This document shows positions 34,363 through 43,962 of a stretch of 64,000 bases of DNA, in pieces. The notes below the pieces were generated by a model. It worked only from the letters and a program-made list of their open reading frames with translations, did not search any database and was not told the origin of the DNA. Source of the DNA: JALZUE01 sp051251725 (lineage in GTDB: Bacteria > Pseudomonadota > Gammaproteobacteria > Enterobacterales > Alteromonadaceae); contig JBPOFN010000012.1 in the NCBI GenBank assembly GCA_051251725.1, positions 1 through 64,000 of the forward strand, written 5' to 3'. The position numbers were made by a program, and so were the translations under genes. Each line of letters starts with the position of its first letter. Position 1 is the first letter of the stretch.

Positions 34363-37074
34363 TTAAGAAAGCTTACCGTGACACTGTTTGTATTTCTTAC
34401 CTGAACCACATGGACAAACTTCATTACGACCAACACGGGCATCAGTAAACTCTACTGATTTCGGTTTGCTTAAATCTAATGAATCAGCATGGTTATATGA
34501 TTTTGGCTGCTCTTCAGCTTTACGATGTTGTTCTTCAACCGCTTCCACGTCAGATTGCTCACGAATTTGTACTTTTGATAAAATACCAATAACGTCATAT
34601 TTAAGCGTTTCTAACATTTCAGAGAATAGCTCGAAAGACTCGCGTTTATATTCTTGCTTAGGATTCTTTTGCGCGTAACCACGTAAATGAATACCTTGGC
34701 GTAAATGATCCATCGCCGCTAAGTGTTCTTTCCAGTGTGAATCTAAACTTTGTAACATCACAGCTTTTTCAAAATGACGTAATACATCCGCGCCAACTTG
34801 CACTTCTTTGTCTTGATAAGCTTGCTCAACCGCTGCCACTATTTTTTCAATTAAGGTTTCTTCATGTAGTTTATCATCTTCAGACAACCATTTTTCTAGT
34901 GGTAACTCTAAGCCTAATTCACCTTTGAATCTTTCTTCCAAGCCTGAAACATCCCACATTTCTTCTAACGATTGCGGTGGAATATGCTGGCTAATAATGC
35001 CATTGACAACATCATGACGAATTGAAGCGATAACATCAGAAATGTCACCTGAGTCCATTAATTCATTACGCTGTTCGTAGATAACTTTACGTTGATCATT
35101 TGAAACATCATCAAATTCTAATAACTGCTTACGAATATCAAAGTTTCTGCCTTCAACTTTACGTTGCGCATTTTCAATACTACGAGTTACCCACGGATGT
35201 TCAATTGCTTCACCGCGTTCCATGCCTAATTTACGCATCATGTTCGCAATACGTTCAGAAGCAAAGATACGCATTAAGCCATCTTCCATCGACAGATAGA
35301 AACGCGTAGAACCAGCATCACCTTGACGACCAGAACGACCACGTAATTGGTTATCTATACGACGTGATTCATGACGCTCAGTCGCGACAATGTGCAAACC
35401 ACCAAGCTCTAATACTCTATCATGTTGAACTTGCCAATCAGCTTTCACTTGTTCAATTTGCTCTGCTGTCGGGTTATTTAAGGCTTCAATCATCGCTCCT
35501 AAATTACCACCAAGCACAATATCAGTACCACGGCCGGCCATATTCGTAGCGATAGTTACCGCGCCTTCTTTACCGGCATCAGCAACAATTTCAGCTTCTT
35601 GGGCATGAAACTTAGCATTTAGGACTTTGTGTTTAATTTTTTCTTTACGTAATACCGAGGCTAAAAACTCAGAATTTTCGATACTGATGGTACCTACTAA
35701 CACTGGCTGACCGCGTTCAACACAATCTTTAATATCTTCTAAAATTGCTTCGTATTTCTCTTCACCGGTTAAATAGATAAGATCGGCGCGATCATCACGA
35801 ATCATCGGTTGGTTAGTTGGAATAATTACCGTTTCTAAACCATAGATATGGCTAAACTCAAACGCTTCAGTATCAGCTGTACCTGTCATACCTGAAAGTT
35901 TGTTATAGATACGGAAAAAGTTCTGAAAGGTAATAGACGCTAGCGTTTGATTTTCGTTTTGAATATTTACACCTTCTTTAGCTTCTATCGCTTGGTGTAA
36001 ACCTTCGCCCCAACGTCGACCATCCATAGTACGGCCAGTATGCTCATCAATGATAACCACTTCGTTATCTTTGATGATGTAATCAACATCTTTTTGGTAT
36101 AACTTGTGCGCGCGTAAGGCCGCCATAATATGATGTAACAAACCAATGTTGCTTGCCGCAAAAAGTGATTGACCATCACTTATCATACCGTTTTCTTGTA
36201 AAATTGTTTCTACTTGGATCTGGCCGCGTTCAGTTAAATATATTTGTTTTGCTTTTTCATCAATGGTGAAATCACCTTCCACAAAATCTGCTGATTGGCC
36301 CGTATCTTCGTCTTTATCTTCTTCACTTTGCATGGTTAAAGTCGGGACGATGGCATTAATCAGTTTATATGCTTCAGAGCTATCTTCAGCAGCACCAGAA
36401 ATCACTAACGGGGTACGAGCTTCATCAATTAAAATTGAGTCAACCTCATCGACAATCGCAAAATTTAACGGACGTTGTACACGGTCTTGTGGTGAGAAGG
36501 CCATGTTGTCACGTAAATAATCAAAACCAAATTCATTGTTAGTTCCGTAAGTAACATCGCTGGCGTAAGCTTGTTGTTTGTCATCGCCGGCCATGCCAGG
36601 AATGTTACAACCTACCGTTAAACCTAAAAATTCAAATAACGGACGAGCCCAGTCAGCATCACGTTTAGCCAAATAATCATTAACGGTTACTATATGTACA
36701 CCATTACCGGTTAACGCGTTTAAATAAGCGGGTAAGGTGGCAGTTAATGTTTTACCTTCACCGGTTCGCATTTCAGCAATTTTACCTTGGTTAAGTACCA
36801 TGCCGCCGACCATTTGCATGTCAAAATGGCGCATTCCAAATACACGTTTACTGGCTTCTCTAACAATAGAAAAAGCTTCAGGTAAAATATCATCAAGAGT
36901 TTCACCGGCAGTAAGGCGTTCCTTGAATTCTATGGTTTTCGCTTTGAGTTCTTCGTCGCTTAAGGCTTCGTTGACAGGTTCTAACGCATTTATTTTATCT
37001 ACTTCTTTGCGCATCTTTTTGATAAGTCGATCATTACGACTACCAAATACTTTTGTTAATAACTTTACGAACAT
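34363..37074 (-). CDS. secA: Preprotein translocase ATPase SecA
   Basis: SecA powers export of unfolded proteins through SecYEG. The 903-aa product has NBD1 with Walker A GEGKT at 105-109, the DEVDSILIDEARTPL helicase region, NBD2 with IATNMAGRGTDIVLGG, and the C-terminal zinc-binding domain that contacts SecB (CPCGSGKKYKQCHG). E. coli SecA is 901 aa. No secM arrest-peptide gene is seen upstream; instead an M23 peptidase gene precedes it, so E. coli-type secretion feedback on secA is not apparent here. Confidence 0.98.
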   Translation of the reverse strand: MFVKLLTKVFGSRNDRLIKKMRKEVDKINALEPVNEALSDEELKAKTIEFKERLTAGETLDDILPEAFSIVREASKRVFGMRHFDMQMVGGMVLNQGKIAEMRTGEGKTLTATLPAYLNALTGNGVHIVTVNDYLAKRDADWARPLFEFLGLTVGCNIPGMAGDDKQQAYASDVTYGTNNEFGFDYLRDNMAFSPQDRVQRPLNFAIVDEVDSILIDEARTPLVISGAAEDSSEAYKLINAIVPTLTMQSEEDKDEDTGQSADFVEGDFTIDEKAKQIYLTERGQIQVETILQENGMISDGQSLFAASNIGLLHHIMAALRAHKLYQKDVDYIIKDNEVVIIDEHTGRTMDGRRWGEGLHQAIEAKEGVNIQNENQTLASITFQNFFRIYNKLSGMTGTADTEAFEFSHIYGLETVIIPTNQPMIRDDRADLIYLTGEEKYEAILEDIKDCVERGQPVLVGTISIENSEFLASVLRKEKIKHKVLNAKFHAQEAEIVADAGKEGAVTIATNMAGRGTDIVLGGNLGAMIEALNNPTAEQIEQVKADWQVQHDRVLELGGLHIVATERHESRRIDNQLRGRSGRQGDAGSTRFYLSMEDGLMRIFASERIANMMRKLGMERGEAIEHPWVTRSIENAQRKVEGRNFDIRKQLLEFDDVSNDQRKVIYEQRNELMDSGDISDVIASIRHDVVNGIISQHIPPQSLEEMWDVSGLEERFKGELGLELPLEKWLSEDDKLHEETLIEKIVAAVEQAYQDKEVQVGADVLRHFEKAVMLQSLDSHWKEHLAAMDHLRQGIHLRGYAQKNPKQEYKRESFELFSEMLETLKYDVIGILSKVQIREQSDVEAVEEQHRKAEEQPKSYNHADSLDLSKPKSVEFTDARVGRNEVCPCGSGKKYKQCHGKLS

Positions 37075-37205
37075 CTTGTTATAACCGTGTTTTGGAGGGG
37101 AACTTCCGTTTTAAAAAAAATGACCGACAACCGCCGACCACACAAACTTTCTTTACTTTTATTTATCTATTAAAGCGATAAGTCATTAATTTATGAATTA
37201 TTTAA

Positions 37206-38108
37206 CTATTTCGCTTTGCGATAAACATATTTAATTGGGTTGATCTGTTGGTTGTTGCGCAATATTTCATAATGAACATGAGGACCAGTAGAGCGCCCTG
37301 TACTACCCATTAATGCAATTGGCTGACCTTTAGTAACTACATCACCAACAGCGACCAATATTGATTTATTATGGCCATAGCGAGTTTTAAAGCCATCACC
37401 ATGATTAATTTCAACTAACTGACCATAGCCATAGCGATCACTCGCCCAACTGACAACACCTGAACCCGTTGCGATCACATTAGCACCTTCTTTACCCGCA
37501 AAATCAACGCCTTTATGCATTGCCGGGCGACCATTAAATGGGTCTTTACGAGTTCCGTAATAAGAAGATAACCAGCCACCTTTACCTATAGGTCGCCCTG
37601 ATAGATAACTTGTATCTACGATATGGTGACCCAAGAGTAAAGATTCAAGCATTTTAAGCTGTTTTTCTTCATGTTCAAGTTGAAGATTTAATTCAGATAA
37701 CTCAAACAGCAGCTCATCAACGCTTTTTTCATCTAAACCGGTTGATGACATCATCGGACCACCGCTAGGGGGTAAATGTTGAAAATTGAATTCGTTTTCA
37801 GGAATATTAGCATCATTTGCTAAACGCTCACCTAAGGCATTAAGACGTAAAACTTGGCTTTGCAATTCAGCCAGCTTCATTGTTAGCGCAGTAACCTGGG
37901 GATTATTGTCGGCATCACCGGCAGCGCTTAAGGAAATGATAGGCGCGGCTAGTTGTTGTCCTGCCGGAATAGCATTAGAAGAGAAAACTAAGTGTAAAAC
38001 AAAGCCAGACACTAAAGCAAAAGCCACTAACGCAGAGAGCCAATGCAACTTATTTAAGCGCATGCTAAATCTTACATTCTTTCCGCGGTACAGTAGTGTT
38101 AAACTCAT
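37206..38108 (-). CDS. M23 (LytM) family metallopeptidase, membrane-anchored
   Basis: The 300-aa product has an N-terminal membrane anchor (about 24-45), a coiled-coil region (about 70-165, leucine-rich with DELLFELSELNLQLEHEEKQL) and a C-terminal LytM domain (about 185-290) with the zinc ligands in HKGVDFAG and HVHYE. Both motifs look intact, so it should be an active peptidoglycan endopeptidase rather than an EnvC-like activator. It lies upstream of secA at the place of secM in E. coli, and is divergent from dciA by 36 bases. Confidence 0.88.
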   Translation of the reverse strand: MSLTLLYRGKNVRFSMRLNKLHWLSALVAFALVSGFVLHLVFSSNAIPAGQQLAAPIISLSAAGDADNNPQVTALTMKLAELQSQVLRLNALGERLANDANIPENEFNFQHLPPSGGPMMSSTGLDEKSVDELLFELSELNLQLEHEEKQLKMLESLLLGHHIVDTSYLSGRPIGKGGWLSSYYGTRKDPFNGRPAMHKGVDFAGKEGANVIATGSGVVSWASDRYGYGQLVEINHGDGFKTRYGHNKSILVAVGDVVTKGQPIALMGSTGRSTGPHVHYEILRNNQQINPIKYVYRKAK

Positions 38109-38144
38109 AAGTAATCTTTCATCTTCTTTTTAATATTTATTTAA

Positions 38145-38612
38145 ATGGCCAAAAAAAATAAACAACCAATCGACATGTCTTTACTATTCAAAACATCGTC
38201 GGGCACTTTGGCACAAATAAAATCAAAAACCAACTCTTTGTCATTAATCTCAGACATTGTACGACAAATTTGCCCTGATCTGCCAGTTGAAGCTTGGAAA
38301 GTAGGTAATATATCGGCACAAACACTCGTTATTGAAGTAAAAACGGCGGCTTGGAGCCAAAGATTTCAATTTGAACGAAATAATATTACACGAGAATTAC
38401 AACGGCAAACAGATGGTGTAATAAATAATATTGAAATTAAAATACATCCTTTCACTCATCGTAATTTCAATACCGAAGTACCGCCAGAAAAAACCCAGTT
38501 CATTTCTGAAAAAACAGCAAAGCAATTAAGGGAAGTCGCGAAGTCAGCTCCGGAAAGCTTGAAGAGAAAATTAGAAAGTTTAGCTAATTTAGTTAAGCAG
38601 CGAAACAGCTAG
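38145..38612 (+). CDS. dciA: DciA (DUF721) replicative helicase loader
   Basis: DciA is the ancestral loader/operator of DnaB helicase in bacteria without a phage-derived DnaC. The 155-aa product has the DUF721 domain in residues 12-105 (SLISDIVRQICPDLPVEAWKVG, then the LVIEVKTAAWSQRFQFERNN strand-helix segment), which forms a KH-like fold; the C-terminal half is charged and probably disordered with a short helix (SLKRKLESLANLV). It lies between lpxC and secA in many gammaproteobacteria outside the Enterobacterales. It is convergent with lpxC. Confidence 0.88.
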   Translation: MAKKNKQPIDMSLLFKTSSGTLAQIKSKTNSLSLISDIVRQICPDLPVEAWKVGNISAQTLVIEVKTAAWSQRFQFERNNITRELQRQTDGVINNIEIKIHPFTHRNFNTEVPPEKTQFISEKTAKQLREVAKSAPESLKRKLESLANLVKQRNS

Positions 38613-38655
38613 CTGCTTAACAAATTAAAGCTAGAAAAGTGGTGTCGCTATTCAG

Positions 38656-39573
38656 CTAAACCATAGACGGGCTGTTTTCACGATAAAGAATAGGCGCTTT
38701 ACTTTCATCTTCATAAGTAACCCATTCCCAAGCATCTGTTTGCTTGAAAACTTCTCTAAGTAATAAGTTATTCAGTGCATGGCCTGATTTAAAGGCATTT
38801 AATTCCCCTAAAATACTATGACCACACATATATAAGTCGCCGATAGCGTCTAATATTTTATGCTTCACAAATTCATCGTCATAACGCAAATCGTTGCTAT
38901 TTAACATACGATAATCGTCAAGTACTATCGCATTTTCTAAGCTGCCACCTAACGCAAGGTTGTGTGAACGCAAAAACTCGATATCTTTCATAAAACCAAA
39001 AGTACGGGCTCTGCTGATCTCTTTAATAAAAGAACAGCTAGATAATTCCATACTGATACTTTGGCCGGTATTTGAAATCACAGGATGGTTAAATTCAATT
39101 GCGAAATTAACCCTAAAACCTTCATAAGGTAGAAGTTCTGCCCACTTATCACCTTCTTCGATACGAATAGGTTTAGTTATTTTGATAAAGCGCTTAGCTG
39201 TATTTGACTCAACAATGCCAACAGATTGTAATAAATATACAAACGGTAACGCACTGCCATCCATAATTGGAATTTCTGGCGAGTCTATTTCAACAATTAA
39301 ATTATCAATACCTAAGCTAGAAACAGCAGCTAGCAGGTGTTCAACGGTGGATACTTGAACACCTTGTTCATTAACCAAACATGTACATAATGTTGTTTCA
39401 CCCACAGCTTCAGGTGTCGCTGGAATATCAACAACAGGATCAAGGTCAACACGGCGGAAAATTATTCCGGTATTGGCTGGCGCAGGACGGAGAGTAAGTC
39501 GTACTTTTTCGCCTTTATGTAAGCCAACACCTAGAGCCGTGACACTATCTTTGATGGTACATTGTTTAATCAT
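38656..39573 (-). CDS. lpxC: UDP-3-O-acyl-N-acetylglucosamine deacetylase
   Basis: LpxC carries out the first committed step of lipid A synthesis. The 305-aa product equals the E. coli length. Zinc ligands are His79 (in STVEHLLAAVS) and the His/Asp pair of KHKILDAIGDLY near residue 235. IKQCTIKDSVTALGVGLHKG is the expected N-terminus. It is the last gene of the dcw direction of transcription, 148 bases after ftsZ; a small GCCCGT/ACGGGC hairpin (39637-39652) lies in that gap without a T-tract. Confidence 0.97.
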   Translation of the reverse strand: MIKQCTIKDSVTALGVGLHKGEKVRLTLRPAPANTGIIFRRVDLDPVVDIPATPEAVGETTLCTCLVNEQGVQVSTVEHLLAAVSSLGIDNLIVEIDSPEIPIMDGSALPFVYLLQSVGIVESNTAKRFIKITKPIRIEEGDKWAELLPYEGFRVNFAIEFNHPVISNTGQSISMELSSCSFIKEISRARTFGFMKDIEFLRSHNLALGGSLENAIVLDDYRMLNSNDLRYDDEFVKHKILDAIGDLYMCGHSILGELNAFKSGHALNNLLLREVFKQTDAWEWVTYEDESKAPILYRENSPSMV

Positions 39574-39721
39574 GTTTAGCCTTTTTCTAAGCTTTTCAAT
39601 AATTTTCCAAGCTTTTCAGAGTCAATAATACTATACGCCCGTTTATACGGGCACGTAATATAGCAAAAAACCTTCGCTTTATCAAAAACTCAACTATTTA
39701 ACTATGCGATTTATTATTTAA

Positions 39722-40897
39722 TTAGTCTGCTTGTTTTCTTAAAAACGCAGGAATATCTAAATAATTATCTAAGTCTGCTGCTGATGTTGTTCTTGGCGCA
39801 GTTTGCGACTGAGCATTAGCTTCAGGCATAGAGGCAGTTACCGACGCAACTTCTGGCTGTGCTGACGGAATGTAATCGCCACCAACCACATGCTGTTCTT
39901 GCATTGGCGCCGGTGTTACTAAAGTAATGTCAGGCTTACGCTCAGCACCAATACCAGTTGCAACTACCGTAACTCTAAGCTCGTCAGTCATCTCTGGGTC
40001 AATGACAGCACCAACAACTACGGTAGCATTTTCAGAAGCAAAAGCTTTTACCGCATTACCAACCGTTTCAAATTCGTCAATGCTAATATCCATACCGGCA
40101 GTGATATTAACTAAAATACCGCGCGCCCCCGCTAGGTCAACATCTTCTAATAATGGACTTGAGATAGCGGCTTCCGCTGCTTCTTCAGCACGATCAACAC
40201 CTGATGCTATACCAGACCCCATCATTGCCGTTCCCATTTCAGACATTACGGTTCTAACATCGGCAAAATCGACGTTAATTAAACCAGGACGCGTAATTAA
40301 TTCCGCTATACCTTGTACTGCGCCTAATAAAACATTATTCGCCGCTTTAAAAGCGTCAAGTAAACTAGTACCTGGACCTAATACTTTTAATAACTTCTCG
40401 TTCGGGATAGTGATTAATGAATCCACATTTTTAGATAAAAACTCTATGCCTTGATCGGCGTAGTTCATACGTTTTTTACCTTCAAATGGAAACGGTTTAG
40501 TGACTACCGCAACCGTTAATATGCCCATTTCACGTGCAACTTCAGCAACGACTGGCGCAGCGCCGGTACCTGTACCACCGCCCATACCAGCAGCAATAAA
40601 CACCATATCGGCACCTTCAAGTGTTTGCCTGATCGTTTCACGATCTTCTTCTGCACTTTTACGGCCAATTTCTGGGTTAGCACCGGCTCCTAAACCTTTA
40701 GTAACGTTACAACCTAATTGCAAAGTTACATTGGCTGAAGAATTACGTAGCGCCTGAGAATCAGTATTCGCTGTAATAAATTCAACACCTTCAATGGTTT
40801 GACAAACCATGTGCTCAACTGCGTTACCACCGCCACCACCAACACCAATGACTTTGATAATCGCTTCTTCGTTATGATCTTCCATCAATTCAAACAT
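39722..40897 (-). CDS. ftsZ: Cell division GTPase FtsZ
   Basis: FtsZ is the tubulin-like GTPase that forms the Z ring. The 391-aa product has the GTP-binding loop GGGTGTG at 106-112, the T7 loop NVDFADVRTVM, a variable linker rich in Gln/Pro/Ala (about 320-375) and the C-terminal peptide LDIPAFLRKQ that binds FtsA and ZipA. GGAGAGAG lies before the start codon. It follows ftsA by 108 bases, a gap that holds a 9-bp hairpin (40982-41005) overlapping the ftsA end. Confidence 0.98.
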   Translation of the reverse strand: MFELMEDHNEEAIIKVIGVGGGGGNAVEHMVCQTIEGVEFITANTDSQALRNSSANVTLQLGCNVTKGLGAGANPEIGRKSAEEDRETIRQTLEGADMVFIAAGMGGGTGTGAAPVVAEVAREMGILTVAVVTKPFPFEGKKRMNYADQGIEFLSKNVDSLITIPNEKLLKVLGPGTSLLDAFKAANNVLLGAVQGIAELITRPGLINVDFADVRTVMSEMGTAMMGSGIASGVDRAEEAAEAAISSPLLEDVDLAGARGILVNITAGMDISIDEFETVGNAVKAFASENATVVVGAVIDPEMTDELRVTVVATGIGAERKPDITLVTPAPMQEQHVVGGDYIPSAQPEVASVTASMPEANAQSQTAPRTTSAADLDNYLDIPAFLRKQAD

Positions 40898-41005
40898 TTT
40901 ACTCTCTCCGTTTTAAACGTTTTTTGTTCCACCAAAAAAACAAATTACACTAAATATATACATTTACTTTTAACACTAACCAACCACTTATATTATTAAG
41001 TGGTT

Positions 41006-42238
41006 TTAAAACTCGCCTTTAAACCAAGCTGAAAGACGTGCCAATAAAGACCCGCCGTCATTATTCTTGCTATCTTTTGAGTCTTGCTCGGTGGCTTGTA
41101 AACCATAATGCAGCAAACCTACAACAGTGGCATAGGCAGGATCATTGACATATTCTTTCAGTCCTTGCACATCGCTTGGCTGAGCAATACGGACTGGCAT
41201 TTGAAAAACTTCTTCAGCAAATTCAACCACACCTTCCATTTTTGCCGTACCGCCGGTTAAGACATAACCAGCAGCAATTTGATCTTCCAAACCGCTTTCC
41301 CGCAGTTCTTCTTGAATTAATTCGAACAATTCTTGGTATCTAGGCTCGACCACTTCCGCTAATGTATGACGTGACATTGAACGAGCTGGACGACCGCCAA
41401 CACTTGGCACTTCAATATTTTCTTCCATACTGACCATTTGACGCAGCGCACAAGCATATTGCACTTTGATTTCTTCCGCGTGGCTAAGTGGTGTTCTAAA
41501 TATTTTCGCTATATCACTAGTAACTTGATTACCAGCAACCGGAATTACCGCAGTATGACGTAATGCGCCACCAGTAAACACGGCAATGTCCATAGTCCCT
41601 GCGCCAATATCAACGACACAAATACCGAGCTCTTTTTCATCATCAGTTAATACTGAATAACTTGAGGCTAACGCCGAGAAAATCAACTGATCGGCAGTTA
41701 AATCACAGCGTTCGACACATTTAACTAAATTTTTTGCCATATCGTTAGCACAAGTAACGATATGAACTTTTGCTTCCATCCGTACCCCTGACATGCCAAT
41801 TGGGCTTTTAATCCCTTCTTGACAATCAATGGTGTATTCCTGCGGCAATACATGCAGCATTCTGCGCTCTGCTGAAATAGGCACTGAACGGGCGGTATGA
41901 ATAACATTATCCACATCTTCTTGAATAACTTCTTTGTCATTAATTGGCACCATGCCATTTTCATTTTGACAACTAATATGTTTACCTGAAATACCTAAAT
42001 AGACTGAGCTAATATGGCAATCTGCCATCAATTCCGCTTCGTTAATGGCTCGTTGAATTGACTGAATAACTAAATTCAAATCATTCACGCCGCCTTTATC
42101 CATACCACGTGAAGGTTGATTGCCAACACCGACAATGCTTAATTTATTGTCAGGCGTGATCTCACCCACAGCAACGGAAATTTTTGAGGTTCCGATGTCT
42201 AATCCTACTACTAGGTTTCTTTCATTCACTTTTGCCAT
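41006..42238 (-). CDS. ftsA: Cell division protein FtsA
   Basis: FtsA is the actin-like protein that tethers FtsZ to the membrane. The 410-aa product has the phosphate-binding segments VVGLDIGTSKISVAVGE and VVDIGAGTMDIAVFTGG, and ends in an amphipathic membrane-targeting helix (LLARLSAWFKGEF). I set the start at 42238 (MAKVNERN), 4 bases after ftsQ; an in-frame start at 42259 would overlap ftsQ by 17 bases and add seven residues unlike the family. Confidence 0.96.
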   Translation of the reverse strand: MAKVNERNLVVGLDIGTSKISVAVGEITPDNKLSIVGVGNQPSRGMDKGGVNDLNLVIQSIQRAINEAELMADCHISSVYLGISGKHISCQNENGMVPINDKEVIQEDVDNVIHTARSVPISAERRMLHVLPQEYTIDCQEGIKSPIGMSGVRMEAKVHIVTCANDMAKNLVKCVERCDLTADQLIFSALASSYSVLTDDEKELGICVVDIGAGTMDIAVFTGGALRHTAVIPVAGNQVTSDIAKIFRTPLSHAEEIKVQYACALRQMVSMEENIEVPSVGGRPARSMSRHTLAEVVEPRYQELFELIQEELRESGLEDQIAAGYVLTGGTAKMEGVVEFAEEVFQMPVRIAQPSDVQGLKEYVNDPAYATVVGLLHYGLQATEQDSKDSKNNDGGSLLARLSAWFKGEF

Positions 42239-42242
42239 GCAA

Positions 42243-43028
42243 TTAAGCTCTTTTCTCAATATTCTTTTTGTTATCAGCCGTTGGTGCTAATGCTTTCCAG
42301 CCAACTGCCAAACCAGTGTCGTAACGTAAATCAACATAACTAACCTGCTGATCCGCTTTTTTGTTTTCGATAATCTTTGGATAAACGTCCATAAAACGTT
42401 GGACCCGTTCAATTCTATTTTCTCGCCCCAAATTTAACGTCACACCATCGGTTAACGTTAATTGCCAAGCAAAGCGCTCAGAGAGCACAAGTTCATCAAT
42501 GGCTAATTGGCTAAACTGTAATAATTTGTTTAAATTGCGATAGTTGTCTAGCGCAGTAATTTCACTACCTTCAGGGCCAAAAAATGCAGGTAACTGACTA
42601 AATAAACGGCTTTGATCCGCTTGAAATGCCACACCACTGTCATTAATTAAAAAATCGCCATTCCAAATCGCAACAGGCTTCTGATCGACAACATGAATTT
42701 TTAATTCATTCGGCCACTGTTTTCGCACCGCAACAGAATAAACCCAAGGTAGTGTTTTAACTACGTGATGCACTTCGTTGACATCAACATTGAAAAAATT
42801 ACTTAAATTAATCGCTTCAATCGCGTGTTCAATCTCGACCACTTGCGTGTACGGCATATCGCCAGAAATCACTAAACTTGTCACTGGCGAAGATTCATCT
42901 GCGCCCACGCGTATGCTCACAAACCAGCTAAAAGAAATTAAGCCAACAATTACCAAAACAAAAAAGCTCACTCCTAGCCAAAATGACCAGTGAACTTGTT
43001 GCTGTGATAACTTAGCTGAATTGCTCAT
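42243..43028 (-). CDS. ftsQ: Cell division protein FtsQ
   Basis: FtsQ is a bitopic division protein that holds FtsB and FtsL in the divisome. The 261-aa product has one transmembrane helix (about 16-37), a POTRA domain (about 45-120, with VTSLVISGDMPYTQVVEIEHAI), and a beta domain ending near 240. The sequence DLRYDTGLAVGWK near the C-terminus is typical. It starts 1 base after ddl and is followed by ftsA after 4 bases. Confidence 0.94.
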   Translation of the reverse strand: MSNSAKLSQQQVHWSFWLGVSFFVLVIVGLISFSWFVSIRVGADESSPVTSLVISGDMPYTQVVEIEHAIEAINLSNFFNVDVNEVHHVVKTLPWVYSVAVRKQWPNELKIHVVDQKPVAIWNGDFLINDSGVAFQADQSRLFSQLPAFFGPEGSEITALDNYRNLNKLLQFSQLAIDELVLSERFAWQLTLTDGVTLNLGRENRIERVQRFMDVYPKIIENKKADQQVSYVDLRYDTGLAVGWKALAPTADNKKNIEKRA

Positions 43029-43029
43029 C

Positions 43030-43962
43030 TTATTTTCTAATATCCGATAAACTAATAATTTTTTTCACTAAGTCGCTAAAACTATAACCAGCAACCTTCG
43101 CCGCTTTAGGGACCAATGATGTTTCTGTCATACCAGGCACAGTATTTACTTCTAATAACTGCCAATCACCCTGCTCATTCAACATAAAATCAACACGGCC
43201 CCAACCACTTGCGTTAACCGCCTTAAATGCTTTCACCGCTAATGTTTGTAACTTTTCTTCAGCTGCGGTATCTAAACCGCACGGACAATGATATTGAGTG
43301 CTAGTAGATTGATATTTAGCTTGATAATCATAAAACTCGTTTGGCGTTTCCATATGGATCGCCGGTAATGCTTCGTTACCTAAAATAGCAACGGTATATT
43401 CTTTGCCATCAATCCAAGCTTCAACTAATACTTGCTCGTCATAATCAAAAGCGGTAATTAATGCCTTGCTTAATTCATCAGCTGATTTGGCAATCGACAT
43501 GCCAATACTCGAACCTTCTGAAGCAGGTTTAACCATAGCTTTGCCGCCAAGTGCGGCTAAAATATCAGCGGATAATGCTGGTTCAAACTCGTCTTTATGT
43601 ACCACAGCAAAATCTGCCGTTGGGTAACCTAAACTGCGCCAAATTTGTTTGCAGCGGACTTTGTCCATTGCCAAAGCTGAGCCTAAAACACCTGAGCCGG
43701 TATAAGGAAGGTGTAAAAATTCCAAGGCGCCTTGTAACGTACCGTCTTCACCGCCTTTACCATGTAAAGCAATAAAAACACGTTTAACCGCTAATTTATT
43801 TAATTCGCTTAATTCAAAACCTTTAGTATCAATTAACTCAATATCGGTAAAACCTGCGGCCGCTAACCCCTTAGCAACTGCCTGACCTGAATTTAGTGAC
43901 ACTTCACGCTCTTGTGAAGTTCCGCCATATAAAACGGCAACTTTTTCAGCTAGGTTAATCAT
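43030..43962 (-). CDS. ddl: D-alanine-D-alanine ligase
   Basis: Ddl joins two D-alanines for the peptidoglycan stem peptide. The 310-aa product is an ATP-grasp enzyme: N-terminal VAVLYGGTSQEREVSLNSG, central KPASEGSSIGMS loop and C-terminal LLEVNTVPGMTETSLVPKAA with the metal-binding Glu and Asn. It is the DdlB type by position and length. I chose ATG 43962 because GGAG lies about 8 bases upstream; the ATG at 43977 would give 315 residues. It overlaps murC by 8 bases. Confidence 0.96.
   Translation of the reverse strand: MINLAEKVAVLYGGTSQEREVSLNSGQAVAKGLAAAGFTDIELIDTKGFELSELNKLAVKRVFIALHGKGGEDGTLQGALEFLHLPYTGSGVLGSALAMDKVRCKQIWRSLGYPTADFAVVHKDEFEPALSADILAALGGKAMVKPASEGSSIGMSIAKSADELSKALITAFDYDEQVLVEAWIDGKEYTVAILGNEALPAIHMETPNEFYDYQAKYQSTSTQYHCPCGLDTAAEEKLQTLAVKAFKAVNASGWGRVDFMLNEQGDWQLLEVNTVPGMTETSLVPKAAKVAGYSFSDLVKKIISLSDIRK

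Noticed and set aside
39927..40454. Antisense frame of 175 codons inside ftsZ
   Set aside because: ftsZ is unambiguous on the other strand; the frame is a low-complexity Ser/Ala/Pro-rich shadow.
40982..41005. Hairpin at the ftsA/ftsZ junction as a terminator
   Set aside because: On the transcribed (minus) strand it is not followed by T residues, and ftsZ must be read through it.
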